NCBI GenBank assembly: GCA_030323885.1
Contig: CM059190.1
Coordinates: forward strand, 82,514,709 to 82,578,708
DNA length: 64,000 bases
Reading direction: 5' to 3'
From: Branchipolynoe longqiensis
Taxonomy: Eukaryota > Annelida > Polychaeta > Phyllodocida > Polynoidae
The translations under genes and the position numbers were made by a program. The notes beneath the pieces are model-generated. The model made no database searches. It saw only the letters and a list, made by a program, of their open reading frames with translations, and was not told where the DNA came from. This document shows, in pieces, positions 32,911 to 45,600 of this stretch (positions within the stretch are counted from its first letter, which is position 1; each line of letters starts with the position of its first letter).

Positions 32911-33606
32911 GGTGTCGGGAATCACTTAGTATAGACACTGCCCTGTTTCTGAATTGCTCAGCTCGCGCGTGTTACAGTAAACATGTCAAATGTATATCAA
33001 AGTACTTCTGGAAGTAAACAAGTTACACGTTACAGTATAGAACCGGAAGTATCTACGCTTATACTATCTGAAATTGGGGTATTACTATTGAAGGATCGCA
33101 CCAAGTACCAGCTAAGTGTTCCGTGCTGTCTCACACGACCCCAGGAACTCGGGCCACCCGAGTCGTCAGAATTTCAAATCGAACACTGCGAGTAGAGTCG
33201 ACAAATACACGTGCCGTGTGCAAAACGATCCGACCGAAGTAACCCACCTCCTAGCTGGGGTTGACTATGAGCGATGACGTCACATTTGTGCTGGTACCAT
33301 CCTGCAGGATAACAGCCACCAGTACCAGTCATACATGCTTTTTTTAAAGAATAACTTAGATTAATTAAATGGAAATATAGATAAACTAGGCTATCATAAA
33401 ATACTTTAAATCCTATTCTGCTGTAGTTTTATCGATTATTAAAAAAATAATAATAAAGTGTCCACCCGAGCGCGGAGAATCCTATTCGATTATTCGACAT
33501 GAGTCTATAGGAGGTGCGCATGCGCGAAAAAGTGGCTCGGGTGACCAGAGTCGATTAATCGATTACGCCCTACATTTCAATGGGAACAAGCGAAAGCATT
33601 TCCAAG
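32911..33606. promoter_or_regulatory. Divergent promoter region of TMEM129 and SMYD5
   Basis: The 696 bp between the two start codons must hold both promoters unless 5' non-coding exons exist elsewhere. ACCGGAAGT at 33042-33050 is a consensus ETS/GABP site. CCAAGATGGC at 33602-33611 matches the core of the YY1 initiator-type motif and overlaps the SMYD5 ATG. No TATA box in a convincing position. Both motifs are common in bidirectional housekeeping promoters of animals; use here is inferred. Confidence 0.6.
33131..33590. mobile_element. Non-autonomous repeat inserted in the shared promoter
   Basis: Closely related to 8524-8965: shared CAAATACACGTGCCGTGTGC, GAGCGATGACGTCACATTTG and CCATCCTGCAGGATAACAGC. 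The right end CTCGGGTGACCAGAGTCG then ATTAATCGATTACG mirrors the left end of the 8.5-kb copy in inverse complement, so it is a TIR element. It supplies a CRE-like TGACGTCA at about 33276. Confidence 0.75.
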
Positions 33607-36600
33607 ATGGCTGCGCCCATGGAACTTGTTGAAGTCCGACAAAGCCTGCCAAATAAAGTAAATTTACACTGAAAACACTCGAACTTATCGTTATGCTATG
33701 CTCTTAACTTACATAATCACACATCTCTGTAATTATTCACATGATCACATCCGTGTCTTGTATAATACGTGTTTGTTAATAATTAGTAAGTGTGCCTCCC
33801 TGTAAAGTGTAATCATTCATGGTGACACTGACACATGACATGATCGGCCTACCTAAATAATAGTAGTACCATTATGTAGGCCTACATATGTGATTTTTTA
33901 AAGAATGCATTTGATATAAATGGAACCTGTGCCGATGGAAAGAGTTTGAATCGAACTCGATCATGGTAGCCATATCATTGTTCTAAAGTAAATAGCAAGA
34001 ACGTTATGTCGATTTGAAGTTGGGAAAATCTGTGTCATTTTACATTTATCATTTTATGTATTATGATTTTGCCATTTTCCGGCCTCTTTCTTTATGAATT
34101 ATATATTAAAACTGTCACCCAAAATCAAGCAAGCAGGATGGAGAGATGTGAGTGATCTCCGTGGCTGGGGTGAGAGACTGTTGTCAGTGTTGACATCAAC
34201 TCCTGTGCATCCTAAACATACATCTGATTATCACTCAATCTTCGTGAAAATTGGCCAATAGCAATAGACAGCAAAAAAGGTAGGCCTATGCGAAAATGAA
34301 TATGGTATTTTCAAAATGATTATCGTCAAATTTTAGTGATTTGCAGAGGTGTTTTGGGGTGTTTTTTTAAGAGAAGAAATTGGAGCAATTTTCATTAAAC
34401 TAGATACGGCGGGCCTTAAAAAGAACTGGCCGCATCGATCAATTTCAATCAAACTTCACAAGTCATCAGATAAATAATCAAACAATTATGCAATCATATT
34501 ATACAAAAATAATTTACTCATCTTCAATAGCAAAAATGATGGCTTTAGCTTAATACTGAAATCAGAAGTTGGACACTTATGTCGCCCTACCATTATTATT
34601 GACATTAATATCCAAATGAATATTTTGTGGCCCCTACTTCACCCAATATATTTAATCGTTTGTTCTTTTTACCTCCCCAATTTTAGCCCAAATCTAGATT
34701 ACCTCAGTACTAATCAGAAATTGTTGTGCGCAATCAGATGGTGTCGGAGAATCGGAGACTGAGCGCATTTATTTTTGGAAGTGGCTATTCGTACAAGATC
34801 GTATGAATAGCCAGAGCGCTTCTTAAGGCCCTGTCACATTATGGCGTTAGCATATGCCGGCAGATGCGGTTTTCGACCCATACGCTACGCACGAGGTCCC
34901 AGCGGCATCTGAAGCGTATGCTTAACCTATGCCTAACCTACCCCTAGCCTATGGCGGCGTATTCAAAGCGTATCCTGACCTATGCATGACGTACTGTGAT
35001 GAGGTTTGACGGTTGTGATTGACAAGTTCAGCGTACGCCCAACCTATGTGTAACCTATGTCGGCGTACGTCGAGCGTATGAGCAGCGTATGAGCCATACG
35101 CCGCCATACGCCGAAAATATTTGAAAACCCTAATGTGACAGCCCCTTTAGTACGGCACTCCTTTAGCACATCATATGCTGTCGATTTCGTATTCCTGCCA
35201 CCGGGCGCGATGGCCGAATCGGTAGAGCATAGGCCTCGGGTGCGGAAGATCGGGAGTTCACGAGTTTGATTCTCAGTTGAGTCAAACCAATGACTTTAAA
35301 ATTGATACTTGTTGCTTCCTAGTCTGGTGCTCGGCATTATTAGGATAGGGCAAGTGCTGGTTAGCTCAGTGTCAGGATAATATGACTAAGTGGGATATTG
35401 GGTCATGGTGCCGGCGGCCTGATTTCCCAGTGGGGCAGCACTATAAAATCGCCATGAGTATGTACTCTTACAAGTTGGGACCCGTCCTGATATGACCTTA
35501 GATGTTGCTAGGACGTAAAACAATAACAAACAAACGTATTCCTGCCGGGTCACCGGAGGTTAGGGTTAGATTATGGGTTAGGTTAAGTTTAGGGTTAGCT
35601 GTAAACACTATTTCATCTTATGATTAGGTCAAAGCTAGTCACGTGACTCGAGCCTCACTAATAAGCGCTCTGGCTATTCATGCGGTCCCGTACAAACTTT
35701 ATTTTTTACCACTGTCACTGCCCTCACTAGGTACTAAAAGTGCGGGGCGAATCTTTTATCTATGACCTCACCAGAAGACTTCAGTTGTAATTTGTCTCAT
35801 TCCCATCCTGACTCCTCTGAAAGACTATTTTTAACTTTCAGGGTCGTGGCCTTTTTGCAGTCCAGGATATTGCAAAGGGAGACATCCTCTTTGAAGAAAA
35901 TCCGCTGGTGTGTTGCCAGTTCCTGTGGAATACCATTTATAAGTAAGAATTGTTATCTATATGTTAACATTGTTATATTGAGTAGCTCAAGGCTACAAAT
36001 CAAGCATTTGAAAAAGAATGGACAAAAGGGAAATACCAAAATGCTTAACTGTGGGCCTATGCTTGTTCCGATCTGTGTTACATGTAAAACTGCTATTTAA
36101 TAATTTAGTAATACTATTAATGAGATTGTCTCAAGTGACCTTCAACTGAACTATGTATGGTACATCATGTTATAAGTTTAAACAATTACGGAACCCTATA
36201 GATATTATGAGCCTAGATGAGCGAGTTCGAAAACTTTCGGCCTCAGCATTTCGTAATTCTTGGGGTCTTAGCTCTAAAACTCAGATCTTCCTTACTTTCA
36301 CACCTGTAGACACAGTCTAGCGCACTCACACACACTCACAACCTTCTGTTTTTTTAGTGTTCTCAATTATTTACAGATATCTCGTCATGGATTTCCCCTC
36401 TTTTCATACCGTAGACTACTTTCATCCTAGATAAAAGATTCACCCATGTGCAGAGAAAAAGTGGCGTGAGGCTGGGTAAATGAAATGAGCACATAGATTC
36501 TTAATTTAAGAAGCAAAATATATTCTTCACATACATCTTCATTTTTACCCTCTCCTTTTGATTTGAAAAATATAATAAACATGCAGTTTAATAGACTTTA

Positions 36601-39600
36601 AAAGTCGAATCGGGAGCATTCTCTCTCATTTCATCAACTCTGTGCTGATATAGATGGATGAGGGTACGAGGAGCTCATTTTCTTTGATTGGTTGTTTGAT
36701 ACCCAGCCGGTTTCGCCACTTTTTTTAATGGGTTGTTCTTCACCCATACTCTGCATAGGGGTGAATCTTTTATCTACTGTCATCCCAGCCTTATTGTATC
36801 TAAGGCCGTGATGCTTATTCATGCGTTCACTTCTCTCTGACAGTTATGTGGCATGTGACTTCTGCATGCGGTCATTGGAGACGGCTGAAGCAATGAGTCA
36901 GCGTCTGACTGCCAACCCAACGCTCATCTTGCCTTACCCGAAGAACTGCGGAGTGCGGCCCGAGGAACACACTCGGTGTCCACAGTGTCAGGTAGGCCTC
37001 TTGTAGTCCTCCTGTAGGTCATGCACATTTCCCACTTACTTTTAATCATAGTCCGGTGAAACATCAAATTTTCAAAGCCAAAGCAAATAGTTAGAATTGA
37101 TTCTACATATATCTAACTTGGATACTGATGCATTTCTTAAGCCTTAACTATTGCCCAGCAATGAAAGTGTTAACACACTTATCCGTTATGAGCAGGGTAA
37201 ATAAATTCATTAAAAAAGAGAAAACCACCCTAAAACAAACAAAAAGCATGTGTTGCTACATAGAAAGGAATGCTGAGTCTAATTAATTGAACCTGTTAAT
37301 GCAGAAGCCTATGGTGTCAGAATTTTGGCGTGCTTGCCAAAACTAATTTGACATATTTGTACTTCAAATATCTCGAAACTTAGCCATTTAAAATAAAAGT
37401 TGCTTCAAACTAAAGTAAGGTAGGCTATGAGAATCAATTTAATATATTTATCTAAGAAAAATGGCAGAAACTCAAAACCATCGGACTATCCAACTTTAAT
37501 CTTAAATTGTTTAATACCGTATATCTGGTTTGTTTGTTTGTTGGATGTTATATCCTGGCAACATCTAAGGTCATATCAGTATGTGTACCGTCTTGTGACA
37601 ATGCGCATTCATGGCGACCTTTTAGTGATGTCGGCACCATGACCCAATATCCCACTCAGTCACATTATCCCGATATTGAGGTAATGCCAAGTGCTAGGCT
37701 AGGTAGCGACAAGTAGAAATGTTGCATGTCATTGGGTTGACTCGACTGAGAATAGAATCATCATATTAGGTAAACATAAAGTGCTTATATAATTGACTCC
37801 CTGCTGAGGGGTGATTTCCTCTCTCCCCCACCCCACCCCCACCCCACACACTTAGCCGCAGAATCTGGCGGTGAATCACTCGAATTTATGGTGTATAGAG
37901 CATTCGTTGAAGAGTACTTAGTATATTTCTCTAAATTATCTACTTTATCCAGTAAGCCTAATTCGTAACGCTGAGAATATAGTCTGGAGCCTGTTGATTT
38001 TCATCAAACGATATTTAATTTTTTTTTAAACAAATCAATCCTAACAAATATTACCTATTACCTGAAAAAGGGGGCTTACAATAATTCACCAACCATCATT
38101 TCTATTCACTAAGCGTCGTCTGTAACATTGAAAATGTAGTCCGTTAACCTTCATCAGACGAAATTGAATCATAATAATAATAGTAATCAGACATTTAATA
38201 ATAATAATAATCAGACGACATTTAATAATAATAATAATATTAATAATAATAATCAGATGACATTTAATCAGGTTAATAATATTAATAATTATGATAACCA
38301 GATGACATATAATAATCATACGACATATAATAATAATCAGACGACATATAATAATAATCAGACGACATTTAATAATAATAATTATTATTATTTAAATACC
38401 AAAAAATAATAGTCATCATCTCAGGAGCGAGCCATGTACTTTTCTTGATCTAGTTTCCTTATATCGTCTACACTGGCCTCTATTTATGTTAACCTTAGTG
38501 GGTGCTTCAATGTCGTGCAGGTGTTGTACTGTAGTGCTCAGTGCCGAGATGAGGCGTGGAACCAGTACCATCGGACGATGTGTCTTGACACCTTTCCAGC
38601 ACATGACCACCCCCTCATCCGCCTCCAGGAGTTCTGGAGGTAAGTCCACAGACATTCCTTAAAGCTGATAGTCCGATGAAGCATCAATTTGTCAAAATTA
38701 AAACAATTATCAACTAAAACAATTATCTAGAAGTCTATGGTGTCGTTGATTGATTGGTGGTTGCTTTACGCCCTGTCGGTAACATAGGCCATATTCACGG
38801 CGAGCCTATGGTGTCAAGAGTTTTGGCATGTCTCCAAAAATTCATTTGACATGTTTGCACTTCAAATATCTCAAAAGGTAGCCATTAAAAATAATAGTTA
38901 CTTCAAACTAAAGTAAGGTATATTATAATAATTAATTTAATATATTTATCTTAGAAAAATGAGAGAAACTCAAAACCATCGGATTATGCAACTTTAAGGA
39001 TGCATAGTCCGATGAACGCAGCACTTTGTCGAAACAAAATTACTTATCTAGATTTTATTATATATGCATGTCTAACTTAGATACTTGGAAGACTTATTAA
39101 GCATTTGCTGCTGTGGGGCAAATTAATAGAACCCATTACTGCTGAAGCCTATGGTGTCTGAAATACATGCCGTAATAATTTAGTATATTTGTCCTTCAAA
39201 TATCTTGAAAGTTATGCATTTAAAATAAAAGTTACTTTGAACTAAATTAACAAGGATTAACCTCATATACTTATATAGTTATCTTTCAAAAATGACAGAA
39301 ACTTAAAAACCATCGGAGTGATCCAACTTTAATCTACTATTAACATATCAGCCACAGGGTTGACACTGATCGGGTTAACGTTCCAGCTGAAAGGATAAAA
39401 GAACCACTCTTAGCTTCTAGGATGTAAAACCCAAACAAACAAAATGAGCCCTTGTTCTTGCCCGATCTGCCAGGACGACACACTACCCACCAGAGACGGC
39501 TAGTGTGATGCTGGTTGCGCGCATGGTGGCCACGGTTCGGCAGGCGGTGCACAAGGAGGCTGCGGTGGCGGCCTTCAGCAACTTCTGCAGGGCCACCGTC

Positions 39601-42600
39601 AACGAGCAGGAGGAGATTGCGCACAAGCTGCTGGGGGAACAGTTCGTTTCACAGCTCGAGGTGATGCGCAACCTGCTTGGGGAAGCGCTCTATGAGGAAG
39701 ACCTGGCACCTGTAAGTGGAGTACTTTGTCATTATCACCATGGGAATATTTTATTCTAGGATTTGTATTTTGTATTATATGTATATATGCTGCATAAGCC
39801 ATTATATGAGTATAATAAGGTCAGAATCTTCCACCTGCTCCTCAGCGCTAACTCCTCCCTCAGTCATTGACTGGAGAAGCCTTGATATAGTCATTTACTG
39901 TTCCAGCCTAGTCAATCTCAGATCCGTTGGGTGGCGCCACCTGTCTGTTCATGCATCAACTGCTCCTCCACCTACACTCACTGGAGCGCCGATATTTTTC
40001 CAGTGATGAGTGAGGGGGCGTGGTCAGGAGTAGTAGTAGGTGGATTTTGATGACTTCCGTGAATTTATATTTGTATAATTCTTATACAAGACATGTATAT
40101 ATATTATCCCATCTGAATACAATCTTTCTTCAGCACCTCAGCATCAGATGGGGAAGCATGGCTATTTTCCTGTGTGAAACATCATGGGTTCAAACCATGA
40201 CCGAGTCAAACAAATGACTTACAAAGTCGGCCAATGGTGATATCTAGACTGGCATGGGCAGCACTATAAAATCACCATGAATGTGCACTAGCAAAAATCG
40301 ATGCCCGTCCTGATATTACCTTCGATGTTGCTATGACATGTTAGCAATGTGTTTATTTATGACTAAGTTTTTATTTATATCTTTGCATTTCAGTGGTTTA
40401 CAACCGATGGTTTTCGGTCGGTGTTTGCTTTGATTGGCACAAATGGACAAGGCATAGGCACTAGGTAAGTTATTTCACTTGCATTTAGAGTGTTAGGGGG
40501 GTAATAAATATTTTTTCTGACAGATTTCAAGGGTGTTGAGTAATGGTTTGTGGAAGTAGGGAGCGGGATGTCACTCAGACAATAGAGTGTCCACCGGTGA
40601 AGGTATTGGTCATCCGATCGATCCTGTTCATTGGACAAATTTGCAGTTTGGGATATTTTACATTCCAACCAGTGGTCAATAACTGGTTTATGAAAAGCTG
40701 TGGTATATGCTATCCTGTCTGTGGGAAAGTACATATGAAAGACCCCTTGCTGCTTCTCGGAAAGAGTAGCCTATATGGCAGCAGCCGGTTTCCTCCAAAG
40801 AAATATGTCAGAATGACCATGTTTGACGTCCAATAGCTGATGATAAAAATCAATGTGCTGTAGAGGCATTGTTAAATAAAACAAACTTTTTGATTTGTGC
40901 AAGTATAATACAAAGTTTTAGATAAGATGTACACTATAGTATTTAGACTGGGTTCTTCCAACTTTGCATCTTGTGATGTGAAATGAATCCATCAATAACA
41001 AAGAAACAAATCTAGTCCTGTGCGTTGGGGGTTGCTATGGAAGTCCATTGCACAGATTTCCACCACTAACCTCATTATATGGGTAATTTCCCTTCATACA
41101 TTTAACTGTAAATTTACCAGAAGTCAGATTTTAAATATCAGCCTTTGTCTTTTTATTGGAGGCCACTCTCATCAGTGCATGCTAAGTGTGTGACATGGCT
41201 ATTTTCTGTGTCTGTTCGCGCCCAGCTCTTTGAGTATCTGGTGCCACGCGTGTGATGCGATGGACCTTAAGGAGGATGAGCGGACGACACTGGATGAGTT
41301 CATAGACCAGCTCTACGTGGACATTGAAAAGGGTGAGTTAATCATTTTACAGTGCTTTAACCAGACGGGGTGGCCGATTCGATAGAGCGCAGGCTTCCTG
41401 TGTGGAAGGTCGGGAGTTAGAATCCCAGCCGAGTCAAACCAGTGATTTATCAAATTTATACTTGTCACTACCTAGCCCGGCACTCGGCGTTAATAGGATA
41501 GGACTAGTTAGCACAATGTTTGTTTGTTTGGAGTTGTTTTACGTCCTAGCAAGATCTAAGGTCATATCAGGACGGATACCGACATGTGACAGTCCGCACT
41601 CATGGTAACTTTATAGTGCTCCCCCACTGGGAGACCAGGCCGCCAGCACCATGACCTGATATCCCACTCAGTCACATTATCCAGACACTGAGCCAATCAG
41701 TCCTTGCCTTATCCTAATAATGGCGAGTGCCTGGCTAAGAAGTGAAAAGTATCAATTTTTAAGTCATTGGTTTGACTCAACCAGGGTTTGATCCCACGGT
41801 CTACAAACACAGGAGACGGACGCTCTAACTCATTCGGCCATCCCGTCTGGGATATCGCATCATGGTGTTGGCAGCCTGGTCTCCCAGTGGGGCAGAACTA
41901 TAAAGTCGCCATGAATGCACACTGTCATAAGTCGGTACCCGTCCTGTTATGACATGAGATGTTGCGAGGACGTAAGACAACAAACAAACAATTCAGTGCT
42001 TTAACCAAGTCGCCCGGACGACGCTTGACCGTCAGGGGCTGATGGGTAGTTCTTGGTTGTGATCAGTACTGTCTACAATCGGTGGTTGATTGGAAATCTT
42101 AATAGCCCAGCCTCAGTCCCAGGCCCAGACCCTCCACAGCTCAGCCCACATTAGCCCTGTTTGTATTGTCTTTAATGTTGTCCATTTCAGAGTCCGGGAA
42201 CTTTCTCAACTGTGAGGGATCTGGCCTGTATGCCCTACAGAGCACCTGTAAGTCACCAGCCTCCTTCTGATATTGGTATACTATATTTATATTTAGCTGC
42301 ATAGTCTGATGAAAGAAGCTAATTTTCTAAAACACTTATATTGATTTGATCCTACATATATATCCAAGCTTTAGAAAGTTTTGAGAAAGTTATGGAAATT
42401 ACAGTGGCCCAAAGTGTATGAACCCTGCTATCTTTCTTTATAAAAACTATTCTTACAGAATTACTGGACATGGATACTTAATCAGTGAGAGCACTGGCTG
42501 GATTCTCATGCGGGATGTTTTGGGGTCGAACTTCGACCGAGTCAAACCAATGACTTATAAAATTTATACAAATCACTACCTAGCCTGGTGCTGTGCTAAT

Positions 42601-45600
42601 GAACAGGATTAATAGGATAGGGCAAGGACTGGATTGTTCAGTATCAAGATAATGTGACTGAGTGGGATGTCTGATCATGGTGCCAGCGGCCCAATCTCCC
42701 AGTGGGACAGCACTATAAAGTAGCCATGAGTGTACACTGTCACAAGTCGGTCCCCATCTTTATATGACCTTTAATGTTTTCGGAATGTAAAATACAAACA
42801 AACAAACATCTTTAATACAAAATTAATTGATGGAGTAATAATCACTGAGCTCTACTTGATTGTGATTTGTTCCAGGTAACCACAGTTGTGAGCCCAACAC
42901 AGAGGTGACCTTCCCACACAACAACTGCCGGCTGGCCCTTCAGGCACTGGAGGACATCAAGGCGGGCGATGTAAGTCACAGTAATCAGCGTCCAACCAAT
43001 CAGCTCATAGTTTGTAGGATGAAAGATCTTCGCCAACTTTCTGATTCCCTTTTTTTTCTTTTAACATTTCTAAATTATTCGGACAATTTCAGACATTCTA
43101 ATATATGTCTCCTGCCCCCTCCTCTCCTCTCCTCTCCTCTCCTCTCCTCTCCTCTCCTCTCCTCTCCTCTCCTCTCCTCTCCTCTCCTCTCCTCTCCTCT
43201 CCCTCTCCTCTCTCCTCTCCCCTCTCCTCTCCTCTCCTCTCCTCCCTCTCCTCTCCTCTCCTCTCCTCATCCTCCTCCCCCCCTCTCCTTCTCCTCTCCT
43301 CTCCTCTCCTCTCCTCTCCTCTCCTCTCCTCTCCTCTCCTCTCCTTCGGTTCCCTCCTCCCTCCGCTCTCCTCCCCTCCCTTCATCTCCACTCCCCTTCT
43401 CCCCTCTACCCCTCCCTCCCATCCCCTCCCTTCCCCTCCCTCATATCCCCTCTCCCCTCCCTTCCCCTCCCTCCCCTCCCCCCCATATCCCTCCCGTCCA
43501 CTCCCCTTCCTCCCCCTCCTCTTCCCCTCCCCCCTCCCCCCCCCCCTTGTCTCCTTCCACTACTTGTCTGTCTCTTTCACTTTCCTTTGTTAAACAGGCC
43601 CACCATTCAATTGCTGGTGTGCATCAACACTGGAAGTGGTGGAAAATGTCTAATCACGTGATTCCGGTGATTAGACGTAGTCCTTCTGTAACCCTGACCA
43701 CCATGACCTACATGTGCTGTTCCGTGGATTTGTTGTTGTACATTAGTTGATTAAGCAGGGGAAATTTCAATCACGGACGATTTCCCTATCCTAATAATGC
43801 AGAGCGCCTGGCTGGGAAGCGACAAGTATAATCATTGGTTTGACTCGACCAGGGTTTGAACCCATGAGTTTGAATGCCACAAACTACCAAAACAGGAGGC
43901 GGGCGCTCAACTCATTCGGCCATCACGTCTGGCAGTTTTGTTACTGATAACAACTTTCAAGATGTATAGATATCGATCTGATATTATACTAGGTCAGCTG
44001 TTCTCCTCTAGCGGAACACTTGACCTACTTGGATATCTCGGAACTGATCCTTATTGCCTTATCAACCTGCAGACCTTATCTCTCGATTCAACATTTTCTG
44101 TTCTATACTTAGAGCCGTTTTGTAAGTCAGCTGTCATTATGCATGTTGGCCCGAGGTCAACATGGGTAATTTGGCTACGAGGCTATGTCTATTTCTGTCT
44201 TCCTGGTACACTGCCGCACCGCTACTCCTCACTTTCTCACAGCACACGCTCCTGTACACTTTGCTTCCCCCTCACTGGGATAGCCATACGCAAACTCTGG
44301 GGTCGCCCTCCACTGTCACGGGGAGCCACCAGACACCAACCGGACATGCAGGCCCGTCCATCTGGGTTTATAAACCCAGACTCACCCAACTCGGGTGCTT
44401 TGATGCCACCTCGGCCTCCGCTAGCAAGGCGGCGTGACTCGCCATCCTCAAATACGGAGTCGGACAGGGATTTAATTCGTCACCTCACATGCAAGAAGCC
44501 TTTCCAACGCTGCTCACTGTCACCACCACCAAGACGCAGCAGGCAAGCAGAGTCTATATCCCCTAACTGCTCAGCCCACTCCTTCTCCCACCGCTGCCCG
44601 CCCCCCTTGCCTGACACCCCTTCCCCACCCCATCTCTCACCCCTTCCCCACCCCCTCTCTCACCAGTAGTACGGCGCACATTGTCTCTCCCACGATGCTG
44701 CTATGCCCCCGAGCCAGTCCACTCCCTCTCCCCCCCTCCCCCCACCCCTCCTCCCGCCGCCACTAAGCAACCGCACCGCCAAACCCCCTGTCCCAGTCCC
44801 CTTCCTACCCCTCCCCCTCACCCGCCGCCCAGGCCAGCTTGCCTAGCTCAGCCCCGTATTGACCTTCTCGACGCTGCCCAGCTGCTGCAGAAGCCCAAAT
44901 GTACGGAGCTCCTCCCTCATCTATTCATAACTAGAGGCGACGGGTGCTAGAAAATAGCCATGGCGGAGGCTACATGGGCTGAATACTTTACCGCTGTTCG
45001 AGAGCTCACTTCCCACCCCTCCTTCCCAGATGCCTGGTGGCCCCCTGTGTTACAACATGAGCAGGACCTCTCACTTATGGCCATAACATGGGATTGGGTC
45101 ACTTGTAGAAGATGGTCAGAGCGCATATTCCAAATGGTGGCAGACAGCCGCCTCAGAAACGGTTGGCTCGATGCGCCCCAAATTAAAGATATTCAGAGGG
45201 ATGTCTGTTCAGACGTGGTGAGGGCCTTTCAAGTATGCCCCTCATTTGAGTATCCCCCCTCAGCCGCAGCCTCAGTTCTGCCCCAAACCCAAACCCAAAC
45301 AGCCCTCAACCCCAGGGAAGACTATGGTAAGGAACATGACCGGAAGGCTTGCTATACCTGGAACTGGGGGAAGGATTGCGTTTTTTCCGCTTCGCACAGA
45401 ACTCTCCCTGACAGGCAGTTACACATATGCGCCTAGTGTGCCAACAGACACGAACGACTCGAAGTCTGAATGCTTAGTGGTGTTTATTCAGTTCGCACTT
45501 CACCATGTTAACACCGTCACGTGACCCCCCTCCGCTGGGTCCCGCTTGTTACATGTATACTAGATCTCCTTTCCTCAATTTAATAAGTTGAAACGACTCA

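Noticed and set aside
38164..38409. Asparagine-rich small protein
   Set aside because: AAT microsatellite translated by chance inside a SMYD5 intron.
40390..40836. Open frames on both strands of about 100 codons
   Set aside because: They fall in the V-SINE-type element at 40550-40893.
42905..43750. Proline/serine-rich open frames of up to 281 codons
   Set aside because: Produced by the (CTCCT)n tract; the first part is SMYD5 exon 9 read through its donor site.
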